DNA from: Chitinophaga costaii
Lineage (GTDB): Bacteria; Bacteroidota; Bacteroidia; Chitinophagales; Chitinophagaceae
Direction of reading: 5' to 3'
Assembly (NCBI RefSeq): GCF_900094705.1
Contig: NZ_FMAR01000010.1
Span: 123,030 to 187,029, forward strand
Length of the DNA: 64,000 nt
Positions 43,897-52,422 of the stretch are shown here, in pieces. The stretch's first letter is position 1; each line of letters opens with the position of its first letter. The notes under the pieces are model-generated. The model saw only the letters and a program-made list of their open reading frames with translations. It had not been told where the DNA came from and searched no databases. Both the position numbers and the translations under genes were made by a program.

Positions 43897-44298
43897 ATGA
43901 AATACGAAAAAGGGAAACTTATTATCTTATTTGTGCTCTTTGTACTCCTTTTCAACCTGTGCCTGATAAATTTCTGTAATGCACAAGTCACAGGAGCTGC
44001 CTGGCGGGATAAAACACCCGCCCAACGCGCACAGTTCCAAACCGACATGATGCGGACAAAATTGGGCCTTGACGCTAACCAGTTATCGCAGGCACAGGCT
44101 ATTAACCTGAAATATGCGCTGACGATAGCGCCCATCTTAAAGGAAAACGGCAGTAAGCTGAATAAAATCCAACGGATCAAAAGCTTGCAGGAGCAAAAAG
44201 ACAAAGAATTAAAACAAGTATTTTCCGCCGCACAATTCCAGCAATATCAGACCGCGGAACAGCAATTCATAAAAAAAATAAGCGATGCCCATCCGTAA
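43897..44298 (+). CDS. Small periplasmic helical protein (Spy/CpxP-like)
   Basis: 133 residues from ATG 43897; an earlier in-frame ATG (43834) overlaps the previous gene. Signal peptide KLIILFVLFVLLFNLCLINFCNAQ. The mature part is an all-helical, charged hairpin: TPAQRAQFQTDMMRTKLGLDANQLSQAQAINLKYA then KDKELKQVFSAAQFQQYQTAEQQFIKKI. The paired 'D/LxxxQ...' helices with a central lysine-rich turn resemble the LTXXQ/Spy-type periplasmic chaperone fold. The role as an envelope stress chaperone is inferred. A strong terminator follows. Confidence 0.7.
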   Translation: MKYEKGKLIILFVLFVLLFNLCLINFCNAQVTGAAWRDKTPAQRAQFQTDMMRTKLGLDANQLSQAQAINLKYALTIAPILKENGSKLNKIQRIKSLQEQKDKELKQVFSAAQFQQYQTAEQQFIKKISDAHP

Positions 44299-44348
44299 AT
44301 AGGTCATCCGAACGAAAAGGCCGGTAACGGCAAGTATTACTAAAAAAG

Positions 44349-44387
44349 GGCTGCCTCATTCATCCTGGAATGAGGCAGCCTCTTTTT
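44349..44387. terminator. Strong bidirectional intrinsic terminator
   Basis: GGCTGCCTCATTC (44349-44361) pairs perfectly with GAATGAGGCAGCC (44368-44380), 13 bp, 6-nt loop, followed by TCTTTTTT and preceded by AAAAAA. It ends the Spy-like gene on the plus strand and can back up the amine oxidase gene on the minus strand. Confidence 0.9.
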
Positions 44388-44417
44388 TGCGGATGAATGG
44401 GTAAGATGGCGTGTAGT

Positions 44418-44451
44418 AAAAAAGGCAGGCCTCCAAGAATAGAAGCCTGCC
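44418..44451 (-). terminator. Intrinsic terminator of the amine oxidase gene
   Basis: On the minus strand GGCAGGCTTC pairs with GGAGGCCTGCC (stem cores 44445-44451 and 44424-44430) and is followed by TTTTTT. It lies about 35 nt after the amine oxidase stop at 44484. Confidence 0.8.
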
Positions 44452-44483
44452 GTTCAAAAACAGTATGAAAAGAAAAACAAAAA

Positions 44484-46490
44484 CTATTGGTGTTCCAGCG
44501 CCGGATCGTCTGCCTGTTTGGTTTCTACAGGTTTGAACTGTTCTTTCAGGAAGTCCGGGTTGGCCAGCCCCAGTGTGGGATTGGTAGAGAAAAAACCAAA
44601 CGGCATGAGGGAAAATCCCATGTGATGTACTGGCATGATGGGCCACTCTTCCGGCCTTACAATATGGGTAATGCCTGCCACATACCATACTACGATATCG
44701 TTGTTGCCAATGTCGCGGTTCTTAGCCGTCCACTCTGGCAAGCCGTCGTATACCTTATTGCTGGCAGGATATTTACCGGCGGGGTATTCCTCTCCTTCAT
44801 GGTATTGTGTAACCCATACCTGGTGATTCAGAAAGCCCGCCTTTTTGCGCAGTAGGGAAGTTTCCGGTACAAAGGTCTTGGCCTGCAAGCCGGGCATCAG
44901 CATGTAACCCACGTCCCCGCCCAGGGCATTATGCTCGTTGTTATTGACGATATGCCAGTTGCGCGCAGTCTGATAGTTCACATCCCGTTGCGCTTCTTTT
45001 TCTTTCATAAACATGGAATGCTGCACATAAAAAGCGTTGGCATAGGGGTTCTTAGGGCCGGGTGGCACCAATTTACAGTTCATTTCCATGACGCTGTTAT
45101 TATTAGCGCCATCAATGTCCATGTCCAGGCGGAATACAAAGAAGTGTTGGTGATTAATGGCCTCTACATGCGGATGTACCAGGGTGCCGAAGCTATGTCC
45201 ATCGTAGGAATAATCGTTCTTATCGGGATCGTCCTGTTCATTGACGCGGTGTACACCTTTTACCTCTACAATACCTGTCAGTTCTATATCTACATCAATG
45301 GTACCATCTTGCTTAAAGCGCCAGGTGAAGGCATAGTCATAATTTTCGATCATCGTATAATACTTGATCGCCAGGTTAGTTGCGCGGCGCGACACGGTAT
45401 TATGCCGCCATAACACGCCGCCATATTCTTCATACACCGCCACTGCGCGGTCTAGCTGGAAGGGCTGGCCGTTTTCGCGGTGCAGGATGGCAGGCAGGTA
45501 GGTGGCGTTTTCCGGGGCGTCTGCACCAGGACTCAGGGAGCGGCATACACCTTGTCCAAGGCGGTATTCGCCAGCATCAAAGAAATTGTAGGAGGCCTGA
45601 AACAGGTCGGGGGAGCCGTAAGGCACCACCATTTCCGGCATGGAACCCCGGTACATCACGGAGCGCGCTTTACCCTGGTCGTTATACTTCACATCATAAA
45701 TCACCAGGCCTTCGCGGTTGTCTACCCCAAAGCGCAGGTGCCAGTTCTGGAAGTTAATCTCATGGCCTTTTATCTCAAAAGAAGGCCCGCCGGGCTGCGT
45801 GATCACTACTGGGTGGGGAATACTGTAGGTATCTTTTACCGAGTCCTGGTTCCAGTAGTTCAGGTCTACCGCATCGCTGAAGGCGCCAGGTTCGTCTACA
45901 ATCTTCAGGATCTTGCCCGTGGTGAAATCGGTATAGGCCATGAGGCCTTCCACATCCACGTTATTATGCTTACGGCGGGCAATGACCAGTTGCTCCCGGT
46001 GGCCCACGGGGGCCATGCCCATGTCGCCGGTGAAGATGCTGCGGTGGGTGACGGAATCGATGGAGATGCCGCGTTTGGCCAGGGCTGCCACCCAGCCCTG
46101 ATCTTTGCGCACAATGGCGGTAGCCACAGAATCGGCTTCCAGGCCCATGCCTATTACGTTGGGAATATTTTTTACGCTGATCACCTGATGGGCGTTCAGG
46201 TTTACCACCGCTTCGGTGACGCCGTTTTTGCTATAATCATAAAAACTGGTAAAGGCCTCACGGCGATAGGGTGTGCCGGGCTGCCAGGCCAGTACTTCGG
46301 CCTTCGGCGGCTCTTTAAGATTAATGATATTGAAAATGTCTTTGCCAGATATCGTTTTGCTGTCTTTCAATACCTGTACCACCTCCCGCATTTCGGCGGC
46401 AGTAAGCGGATCTAACGGGTGGGTTTGTGCATGGGATCTCAGGCTTACCAACAGCATCAACATGGCACACAGGATGGGTGTCTTTCTCAT
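44484..46490 (-). CDS. Copper-containing primary amine oxidase
   Basis: 668 residues, exported (signal peptide MRKTPILCAMLMLLVSLRSHAQ). Oxidatively deaminates primary amines to aldehyde, ammonia and peroxide. The topaquinone precursor is Tyr384 in MIENYDYAF (the T-x-x-N-Y-D motif). Copper ligands are the His pair in INHQHFF and a later His in IMPVHHMGF. The catalytic base region (YRLGQGVCRSL with the AEYG-type entry) and small N-terminal domains (D2/D3) are present. Length fits the bacterial enzyme without the D1 stalk. Monocistronic. In a heterotroph it would supply nitrogen from amines. Confidence 0.95.
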   Translation of the reverse strand: MRKTPILCAMLMLLVSLRSHAQTHPLDPLTAAEMREVVQVLKDSKTISGKDIFNIINLKEPPKAEVLAWQPGTPYRREAFTSFYDYSKNGVTEAVVNLNAHQVISVKNIPNVIGMGLEADSVATAIVRKDQGWVAALAKRGISIDSVTHRSIFTGDMGMAPVGHREQLVIARRKHNNVDVEGLMAYTDFTTGKILKIVDEPGAFSDAVDLNYWNQDSVKDTYSIPHPVVITQPGGPSFEIKGHEINFQNWHLRFGVDNREGLVIYDVKYNDQGKARSVMYRGSMPEMVVPYGSPDLFQASYNFFDAGEYRLGQGVCRSLSPGADAPENATYLPAILHRENGQPFQLDRAVAVYEEYGGVLWRHNTVSRRATNLAIKYYTMIENYDYAFTWRFKQDGTIDVDIELTGIVEVKGVHRVNEQDDPDKNDYSYDGHSFGTLVHPHVEAINHQHFFVFRLDMDIDGANNNSVMEMNCKLVPPGPKNPYANAFYVQHSMFMKEKEAQRDVNYQTARNWHIVNNNEHNALGGDVGYMLMPGLQAKTFVPETSLLRKKAGFLNHQVWVTQYHEGEEYPAGKYPASNKVYDGLPEWTAKNRDIGNNDIVVWYVAGITHIVRPEEWPIMPVHHMGFSLMPFGFFSTNPTLGLANPDFLKEQFKPVETKQADDPALEHQ

Positions 46491-47001
46491 TTTTTATTAT
46501 TTTAAGAACGTAACTGTGGTAGCAATTAGCTTAAAGACAATAAAAAATGTGATTATAACTAAAGCGATTATCAAAATTTTGCGAAATACCAGGAAATAAT
46601 ACGAATAATAAAAAATTATTATACAAAACCTTCCAGCCTTTTTGACACAAGCGGAGCAACCTAACCTATCGATACCTGCCTGAACTTTATTGATGTGTGG
46701 TAAGCCCACTGAAAAAATACCCGGATAGCTTGTTTGCTGTGCTGGGGTTTTAATATGATGCTGGCTTATCTTGTAAGCCATGCTGCGCATATTGGTTCCG
46801 TTCTGTTTGTATTTTCACAACCGCCGTGTTGAATAATGTTGCTGGATTTACCCTACAAAAATAAACGATGTACGCTGGCCTAACTATGCACATCCAGGCA
46901 CTGAACATGTATATTTACTGGAGAATTGTTATAAGCGCAACCCGCGGTGTATATCTTTTTTAAAATCCGTAAAGCTGGCACCCTCCACATGCTTAAAGTT
47001 C
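46491..47001. other. Intergenic region upstream of the amine oxidase
   Basis: 511 bp, AT-rich near the amine oxidase start. A plus-strand frame is open from 46837 into the GNAT remnant, but its residues before 47002 do not read as a GNAT N-terminus. No RNA gene, clear -7 box or terminator is visible. Confidence 0.35.
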
Positions 47002-47253
47002 TTGCTTAAATGGGCAATATCACCGAACCAACGTAGCTGTTGGAGTGAAGAATATGGAAGCCTTTTGCTGGGACTTGACGAGCTGTTCATCTGCCGGGAA
47101 CACTGTGGCCAGTTTGTGGCCCGTACTTTTATTGATGCACGGATAGACGCTGAAAGGACTGATCCCACTTTTGCCGGTATAGAGCTGAAAACCCTCGCTG
47201 GCAATGCCCTGGCCAACCAATTCTTTGCCAGCATAGGCTTCCGGAAAAAATAA
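47002..47253 (+). pseudogene. C-terminal remnant of a GNAT-family acetyltransferase
   Basis: The frame ends GLDELFICREHCGQFVARTF then IDARIDAERTDPTFAGIELK, TLAGNALANQFFASIGFRKK and TAA. This follows the GNAT pattern: beta-4 plus acetyl-CoA motif (normally R-x-x-G-x-G/A, here degenerate as EHCGQFVAR), alpha-4, beta-5 (GIELKT) and the closing N.LA..FF..IGF element. About 80-90 N-terminal residues are missing and the preceding codons are not protein-like. Read as a gene fossil; a very short active protein is unlikely. Confidence 0.5.
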
Positions 47254-47307
47254 CGATCAGTTTTACTTATACCTAGCCCAACAAAGGAATGGATGACCAG
47301 GAAACAC

Positions 47308-47823
47308 TTATGCCTGTTTTTTTCCAAATGCCCAGGCACCTGCTGCCGTCCAGGCACCTTGTTGATAATGCCACCCACATATCCCCATTGCCTGTACCGT
47401 AAATGGCTGAAAATCTTGTTCTAGTTGCCGTTGCAACTGCGTAGCCTTGTACGTGGTAACCCGCTGCTGTATGGTAACATGGGGCCACAAAGGTTGCCTG
47501 TCACGGGGTATGAGCCAGGGGGCCAGGCTTTGTTGCAAGTTCTTATGCCACTGCGCCAGCACATTGGATTGCAAGGTGTAGGCCAGCCCCTTTCCCATAT
47601 TAAACAGGCCGGTTACCTCCAGATCAAATACAGGCATTGCCGCCTGTGCGGCCAGCGTAGCGCGTACCACGGACTGGTTTTCCGGTAAGTAATGAAAAAG
47701 GGTGAGGTGGGCGGCCACCCGATTGGCGTAAGCCGGATAATACCGGACCCGTTGCGCGTTAAAAAATGCCTGCGCGGCATCGTCCATTTGCAGGGTAACG
47801 ATGAGGGATGGCAGCGGGTCCAT
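47308..47823 (-). CDS. 2'-5' RNA ligase-family (2H phosphoesterase) protein
   Basis: 171 residues, cytoplasmic. Two HxT motifs set the active site of the 2H phosphoesterase fold: His39-Leu-Thr41 in AAHLTLFHYLP and His115-Val-Thr117 in LWPHVTIQQ. They are spaced as in LigT/ThpR. These enzymes hydrolyse 2',3'-cyclic phosphates or join 2'-5' RNA bonds; the true substrate is unknown. It lies 5 bp after the ThuA-like gene on the same strand, so the two may be cotranscribed although no functional link is evident. Confidence 0.9.
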   Translation of the reverse strand: MDPLPSLIVTLQMDDAAQAFFNAQRVRYYPAYANRVAAHLTLFHYLPENQSVVRATLAAQAAMPVFDLEVTGLFNMGKGLAYTLQSNVLAQWHKNLQQSLAPWLIPRDRQPLWPHVTIQQRVTTYKATQLQRQLEQDFQPFTVQAMGICGWHYQQGAWTAAGAWAFGKKQA

Positions 47824-47828
47824 GGTAA

Positions 47829-48650
47829 TTATTTTTTGCCTTGACCCAGCCAGCGCAGTGCGTTGATGATCATTTTATCCTGCACTTCGCTGGCAAAGGT
47901 TTGCGACAGGTCTTTGTTGGTATGATGCTCGTAATCGATATCATTGTGGCCCATGTTTACGTACAGCATGCGATAATGGATGTTCGTCCATACCACGGGA
48001 TAATACCCGCTGTGCCATATCTCCGATGGTTTGGGTCCGGTGCCCAGGGGAAAGCTGCTGGAATCTATGGAGAGTAGTATTTTAATATCGGGGTTCTGGC
48101 GCAGGTCTTTTTCCCAGCGGTACCATTCGTTGGGCGATGCCTTAAAAGTAGTGGGCAAGCCTTTTGTAACGGGATGGTGGGCATCTTCTACCCGCAGGAT
48201 GGCAGCAGTGGGCCGCCAGGTATTGCTGCCATACTGACCGGCACCCAGGAATACGTTGTGATACCAGTTCCAGTCCTGTGGATAATCGCTGGGGGTGAGT
48301 GCAAAGGCGGCAAAGTGAAAGCCCATCCATCCTCCTCCCTGCTCCATCCAGGCCTGGAAAGCAGCGCGTTGGGCAGGATCTTCCGGGCGGGTATCGAGGA
48401 ACAGCACTACCTGGTAATGAGCCAGGGTGTCTGCATTGAGTTTAGACCAGTCGTTGGTACTGTCGTAAGAGAAATGATACTTGGCAGCCATCTGCGGAAA
48501 CCAGCGGTTCGCTTCATGTACATAACTAATATGGGCCTTGTCTTCTTTGGCTGTATAAAATGCCAGCACTTTGAAGGAAGGTTTTTGCTGCGCCTTGGTA
48601 AGGCTACACAGCAGCAATAACGGCAATATATGTACGAAATATTTTCGCAT
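47829..48650 (-). CDS. ThuA-like domain secreted protein
   Basis: 273 residues. Signal peptide MRKYFVHILPLLLLCSLTKAQ. One ThuA-like (class I glutamine amidotransferase-like) domain: FKVLAFYTAKEDKAHISYVHEANRWFPQMAAKY, VVLFLDTRPEDPAQRAAFQAWMEQGGGWMGFHFAAFA, and late HTNKDLSQTFASEVQDKMIINALRWLGQ. The family is linked to sugar metabolism (trehalose utilisation, 3-keto sugars), but the catalytic role is not settled. A TAGTTTTA box (48672-48679, minus strand) lies 21 nt before the ATG. It heads a probable two-gene unit with the 2H phosphoesterase. Confidence 0.88.
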   Translation of the reverse strand: MRKYFVHILPLLLLCSLTKAQQKPSFKVLAFYTAKEDKAHISYVHEANRWFPQMAAKYHFSYDSTNDWSKLNADTLAHYQVVLFLDTRPEDPAQRAAFQAWMEQGGGWMGFHFAAFALTPSDYPQDWNWYHNVFLGAGQYGSNTWRPTAAILRVEDAHHPVTKGLPTTFKASPNEWYRWEKDLRQNPDIKILLSIDSSSFPLGTGPKPSEIWHSGYYPVVWTNIHYRMLYVNMGHNDIDYEHHTNKDLSQTFASEVQDKMIINALRWLGQGKK

Positions 48651-48804
48651 GGCAATCCTGGTTTTATTATCTAAAACTAAGCGGAATATTTTGATTGTGC
48701 AATGCCGGCCTTCATTTTAAAAGGCAGTTGGGCATTGCATTCCAGTCTTTCCGGTAGTATATATCTGCTATGTGCAGGGCGAAAACGTTTTCGTGAAGAA
48801 TAGA

Positions 48805-50709
48805 TCAGTCCATAAATTCCCATGCGCTCAGGTAAGCGTTATGCTGCTCGGTATAGGTAATGAAGTTAGCATAGAAAGGCAGTTGTGAGAGCGTGCCGCT
48901 ATCGCCCACCACCACCAGTTTTTTCCTGGCCCGGGTCATGGCCACATTCATGCGGCGTATGTCGCTGAGGAAGCCGATCTTGTTTTCGGTATTGCTGCGG
49001 GTCATACTGATGTACACAATATCGCGCTCCTGGCCTTGAAAGCTGTCTATCGTATTCACCGATATTTTACTGCCGTATTTCTGCAAATCTGGTGCATGCT
49101 GCAACTGTTCCCGGAGCAACTCCACCTGCTGTTTGTAGGGCGAGATCACCGCGATGCTGGGAAACTGCTCCACCGGATAATGCGTGTCTAATGCGGCGCT
49201 CAGGCGGGTCAGGTGTTTAAAGAGAAAGGTCGCTTCTTCGGGATTAGTGGTGCTGGTACCGTCTTGCTTTTCTTCAAAACCACATCCGGCAGTATCGATG
49301 AAAGCCAGGGGCGAATCGTCGGTAAATAATACCTGCCCTGCCACCGATGCATGCGCGCGCAGGCGGCTGTCATAAAACGAGGCCGCGGAGTAACCCATGA
49401 TGGTGGCGTGCATACGGTATTGCTCTTCCAGCATTACCACTGCCTCCGGGTGCAGGGCCACGCATTTTTCCAGCAAGGTAGTGCTAAGCCCCCGCCGTGC
49501 GGCCTCCTGCGATTTGATGGTAGGCGGCAATTGCTGGTGGTCGCCGGCCAGCACTACTTTTTTGCCTTTGAGGATGGGTATCCAGCAGGCCGGCTCCAGG
49601 GCCTGGCCAGCTTCGTCGATCACGATGGTTTTATAGTGGAGATTGCGCACGGTATAATGGTTGGCCCCTACCAGCGTGGCTGCTATCACCTGTGCTTTGG
49701 CGATCACGTCGTCGGCAATATATTGTTCGGTATCGCCTACAGCCTTCATGATATTACGTGCTTCGTTAAAGAGAGCCTTGCGTTGTTCGCGTTCCGACTT
49801 GCCAAAGTTGCGCTTGTATTTATGCGCCATATCCCGGAATTCGTTAGCCTGCTTCTTTAGCTTACGGATCTCCTTCATGCTGGCATGTTCTGCCATGCGG
49901 GCGTCCAGGGTTAGCGACATCAGGTGTTCGGACACACGGGCGGGATTGCCAACACGCAGTACATTGAGGCCCTCAGCAGCAAGTTTTTCGCTGAGCAGGT
50001 CTACCGCCGTATTACTGGGTGCCACTACCAGTATTTGCTGGTGTTCCAGCTTCCACAAGGCTTTGATGGCCTGCACCAGCGTGGTGGTTTTGCCTGTGCC
50101 TGGAGGACCGTGTACAATGGCCACTTCATTGGCTGTAACAATTTTTTCCACAGCGGCCTGCTGGGAGGCATTGAGTTGGGGGATTTGATAAGTAACGAGA
50201 TCATGGTGGAAGGTGGCGGGCCGCTGACCAATGAGTGCCTGCACCAGGTGACCTTCGCTGCCCTTATCCAGGAGGCTTTCTGCCTCTTTCACGGCTTGCT
50301 GCATTTCGTCGTAGCTATTATCGTCAAAGAGCAGGTCTATACCTAATTTTCCGTTGTCGGCCCAGTCGGGCAGTTCATCGGTGCGCAGGGTGAGCTTCAG
50401 GCGATTGCCGCTCTGCCAGGTGATGGTGCCTTCCAGGCGGTCGTTCTTCGGATCGTGGTTAGAGAACAAGGCCGCCGACACACCGAAGCGCAATTGATGG
50501 ACAATGTCCTGGTGGGTGGTGCGTTCCACTTCCACCGTGAGGTAATCGCCCCTTCCCATTTCGGAGCCACGGATGGCGATGGGATACCAGGCCAGCCCAT
50601 TGGCCCGGCGATCGGCAACAGACGAAGTTGCCGTTAATAACTGATAGGATTTTTTATCTTCTTCCCGCTCTAATTTCAGTAGTTCCAGCAGCTTTTTAAA
50701 ATACTCCAT
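48805..50709 (-). CDS. Superfamily 1 DNA/RNA helicase (IGHMBP2/Upf1-like)
   Basis: 634 residues, cytoplasmic. N-terminal beta-barrel accessory domain (about 1-190), then Walker A VHGPPGTGKTTT (Lys207), APSNTAVDLL (Ia), VIDEAGQALEP (motif II, DEAG), GDHQQLPPTI (III), EEQYRMH (IV region), SVNTIDSFQGQERDIVYISMTRSN (V) and NVAMTRARKKLVVVGD (VI). This is the Upf1-like SF1B set. A two-sided -7 box lies 4 nt before the ATG, so the mRNA is probably leaderless. Monocistronic. Confidence 0.94.
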   Translation of the reverse strand: MEYFKKLLELLKLEREEDKKSYQLLTATSSVADRRANGLAWYPIAIRGSEMGRGDYLTVEVERTTHQDIVHQLRFGVSAALFSNHDPKNDRLEGTITWQSGNRLKLTLRTDELPDWADNGKLGIDLLFDDNSYDEMQQAVKEAESLLDKGSEGHLVQALIGQRPATFHHDLVTYQIPQLNASQQAAVEKIVTANEVAIVHGPPGTGKTTTLVQAIKALWKLEHQQILVVAPSNTAVDLLSEKLAAEGLNVLRVGNPARVSEHLMSLTLDARMAEHASMKEIRKLKKQANEFRDMAHKYKRNFGKSEREQRKALFNEARNIMKAVGDTEQYIADDVIAKAQVIAATLVGANHYTVRNLHYKTIVIDEAGQALEPACWIPILKGKKVVLAGDHQQLPPTIKSQEAARRGLSTTLLEKCVALHPEAVVMLEEQYRMHATIMGYSAASFYDSRLRAHASVAGQVLFTDDSPLAFIDTAGCGFEEKQDGTSTTNPEEATFLFKHLTRLSAALDTHYPVEQFPSIAVISPYKQQVELLREQLQHAPDLQKYGSKISVNTIDSFQGQERDIVYISMTRSNTENKIGFLSDIRRMNVAMTRARKKLVVVGDSGTLSQLPFYANFITYTEQHNAYLSAWEFMD

Positions 50710-50713
50710 CCCG

Positions 50714-50721
50714 CAAAGGTA
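50714..50721 (-). promoter_or_regulatory. -7 promoter box adjoining the SF1 helicase start (TACCTTTG)
   Basis: Minus-strand TACCTTTG then C, perfect TAnnTTTG, ends 4 nt before ATG 50709, predicting a leaderless transcript. The box lies inside the tail of the decayed gene at 50760-50999 and its extension. Confidence 0.6.
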
Positions 50722-50759
50722 GTCCCTAAAAACATGTTGGAATAAAACAATTTACGGCC

Positions 50760-50999
50760 ATGAAAGGCACCTTTAGGAGATGGCATCGAAATAATCATCC
50801 ACGGCATCGCATTGAAATCTAACGGGATCCTGCCCTCATTTTTTTTCATACCCGGATTGGCAGGCCCGCTTACATGATCCGACACATTACTTAGCAACCA
50901 TCCGCCATATTCCACCAGTTTAAAATCTTCCGCATAACCTAAAATAGAGGTGTAGTAATTCCATGCCTATTTCAGGTCAAACACGTGCTGGATAACCAT
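50760..50999 (-). pseudogene. Decayed gene, VOC/glyoxalase-like, with in-frame TAG
   Basis: From ATG 50999 the minus strand reads MVIQHVFDLK, TAG (50969-50967), then in the same frame AWNYYTSILGYAEDFKLVEY, GGWLLSNVSDHVSGPANPGM and KKNEGRIPLDFNAMPWMIIS. The pattern 'D.K.AW.YYTSILG....F' is that of the first half of vicinal-oxygen-chelate (glyoxalase-like) proteins. A single C-to-T change (CAG to TAG) explains the stop, and the second VOC half is missing. The frame then runs into the helicase start. 51000-51172 shows nothing further. Confidence 0.45.
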
Positions 51000-51172
51000 G
51001 GCATTAGCGGTGTTCCCATAATTTATATGTTGTTAGATGCTTTGGAAAAGAAGGATCCAGGGAAACGCTATTATTTTATTTTAACAACTACCCCGTACCC
51101 ACCCTTATTTTTAAAACGGTGGCCCCATTGTTGTGGGACCAATGCTGCAATTTTTTCACTAACAAATCCCTT

Positions 51173-51760
51173 ATGACAAACATTATCTCTACCCTTGAAC
51201 GGGAAACTAAAAATTGGTGGTTGTTGCTCATCACCGGCATCATTTTCATACTGTCAGGTATCATCACCTTCGTGTATCCGGTGGCCAGTTACCTGGCACT
51301 GGCGTATTTTTTCGGCGTAGCCATCCTGCTGGGCGGCATTTTCAAAGCGGCATTTGCAATTAGTAACCGGTCCAGCCTTCATGGCTGGGGATGGACGCTG
51401 GTATCAGGCATCCTCGATCTAATAGTAGGAGGCATTTTGTTGAGCAACCCGGCTATATCCCTGGTAGTGCTACCTTTTGTAGTAGGCTTTTATGTATTGT
51501 ATGCCGGCGGTGTACTTATTAGTCTAGGCATGGATGGCCGCCACCTCCACATCACTGGTGCAGGATGGGTAGTATTTGGGGGCATAATCAGCCTGTTGCT
51601 GGGCCTGGGCATTCTTTTCGTACCAGCGGCGGGAGCGGTAGTATTGATCACCGTTACGGGACTTTCATTCATAGCCCAGGGCATTACCTACAGCTATGTG
51701 GCATTGAAGCTGGAGCAGGCGCGGCAAAGACTGCATCATGTGCCCGGTATCTCCCACTAA
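51173..51760 (+). CDS. HdeD-like membrane protein (DUF308)
   Basis: 195 residues from ATG 51173; an in-frame ATG at 51119 adds a Cys-rich segment that does not fit. Six hydrophobic helices arranged as three repeats of the DUF308 unit: WWLLLITGIIFILSGIITFVYP, YLALAYFFGVAILLGGIFKAAFAI, WGWTLVSGILDLIVGGILLSNP, SLVVLPFVVGFYVLYAGGVLISLGM, GWVVFGGIISLLLGLGILFVP, and VVLITVTGLSFIAQGITYSYVAL. The P-rich 'L.NP' loops between helices are typical. HdeD is linked to acid resistance in enterobacteria; the role here is unknown. Confidence 0.9.
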   Translation: MTNIISTLERETKNWWLLLITGIIFILSGIITFVYPVASYLALAYFFGVAILLGGIFKAAFAISNRSSLHGWGWTLVSGILDLIVGGILLSNPAISLVVLPFVVGFYVLYAGGVLISLGMDGRHLHITGAGWVVFGGIISLLLGLGILFVPAAGAVVLITVTGLSFIAQGITYSYVALKLEQARQRLHHVPGISH

Positions 51761-52002
51761 AGGTATCGTTATGCACAGGCTATGGGGATAAATAGTAGCC
51801 TGGGAAAACGATGCTGTAGCGTGCTGCTTTCCCTGCCAGCAAATGCCTGGTTACTAATACCTTCCGGGGCTGCGTTCGCCGGGATTTCCCCTCGGAAACC
51901 CGGCTGCAACCCGCGCCAAAAGCGGATTTTATTGGGAGAGATGATCCTAATCCGTTGAAATTCGTATATTTAGAGCATCGCTAATCAATTAGATCTTATC
52001 AT

Positions 52003-52365
52003 ATGGCAAAAAGTACTAAAGAATCTGCTGCCTCCAAGGTAGTAAAAAAGGAAGCTGCTCCTAAGAAAGCCGCTGCCAAAACAGCGGCTCCTAAAAAAGC
52101 AGCTGCTCCTAAGAAAGCGGCCAACAGCGCTTTCATGGCACCCCTTACACCCAGCGACACCCTCGCTGCCGTAATCGGTTCCACCCCCGTTCCCCGCACC
52201 GAGGTAACCAAAAAAATCTGGGACTACATCAAAGCGCACAACCTGCAGGATCCGGCCAATAAACGTATGATCAATGCCGACGCCAAACTTAAACCGTTGT
52301 TCGACGGCAAAGACCAGGTGTCCATGTTCGACCTCACCAAACTGGTAAGCAAACACGTAAAATAA
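52003..52365 (+). CDS. SWIB/MDM2-domain protein with histone H1-like Lys/Ala tail
   Basis: 120 residues. The first 42 are a low-complexity Lys/Ala/Pro tail with repeated APKKAA units (AAPKKAAAKTAAPKKAAAPK), like the C-terminal tail of histone H1 or bacterial H1-like proteins. The rest is a SWIB domain: FMAPLTPSDTLAAVIGSTPVPRTEVTKKIWDYIKAHNLQD then NKRMINADAKLKPLFDGKDQVSMFDLTKLVSKHV. This suggests a small nucleoid-associated DNA-binding protein. The same fusion is known in chlamydiae and is widespread in Bacteroidota. A strong terminator follows, and it is transcribed alone. Confidence 0.93.
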   Translation: MAKSTKESAASKVVKKEAAPKKAAAKTAAPKKAAAPKKAANSAFMAPLTPSDTLAAVIGSTPVPRTEVTKKIWDYIKAHNLQDPANKRMINADAKLKPLFDGKDQVSMFDLTKLVSKHVK

Positions 52366-52385
52366 CCGTAATAGCGACGTTGCTG

Positions 52386-52422
52386 GCAACCGGTCTTCCC
52401 GTAAGACTGGTTGCTTTTTTTT
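52386..52422 (+). terminator. Intrinsic terminator after the SWIB gene
   Basis: GCAACCGGTCTT (52386-52397) pairs with AAGACTGGTTGC (52403-52414), 12 bp with one G-T pair, 5-nt loop, followed by TTTTTTTT. The remaining gap to 52694 shows nothing I can support. Confidence 0.9.

Noticed and set aside
45480..46415. 311-codon plus-strand open frame
   Set aside because: Antisense to the amine oxidase gene, whose catalytic motifs are intact; the long frame arises from its GC-rich codons.
46929..47378. 149-codon minus-strand frame
   Set aside because: Antisense to the GNAT remnant, whose GIELKT...NQFFASIGF pattern on the plus strand is the better explanation.
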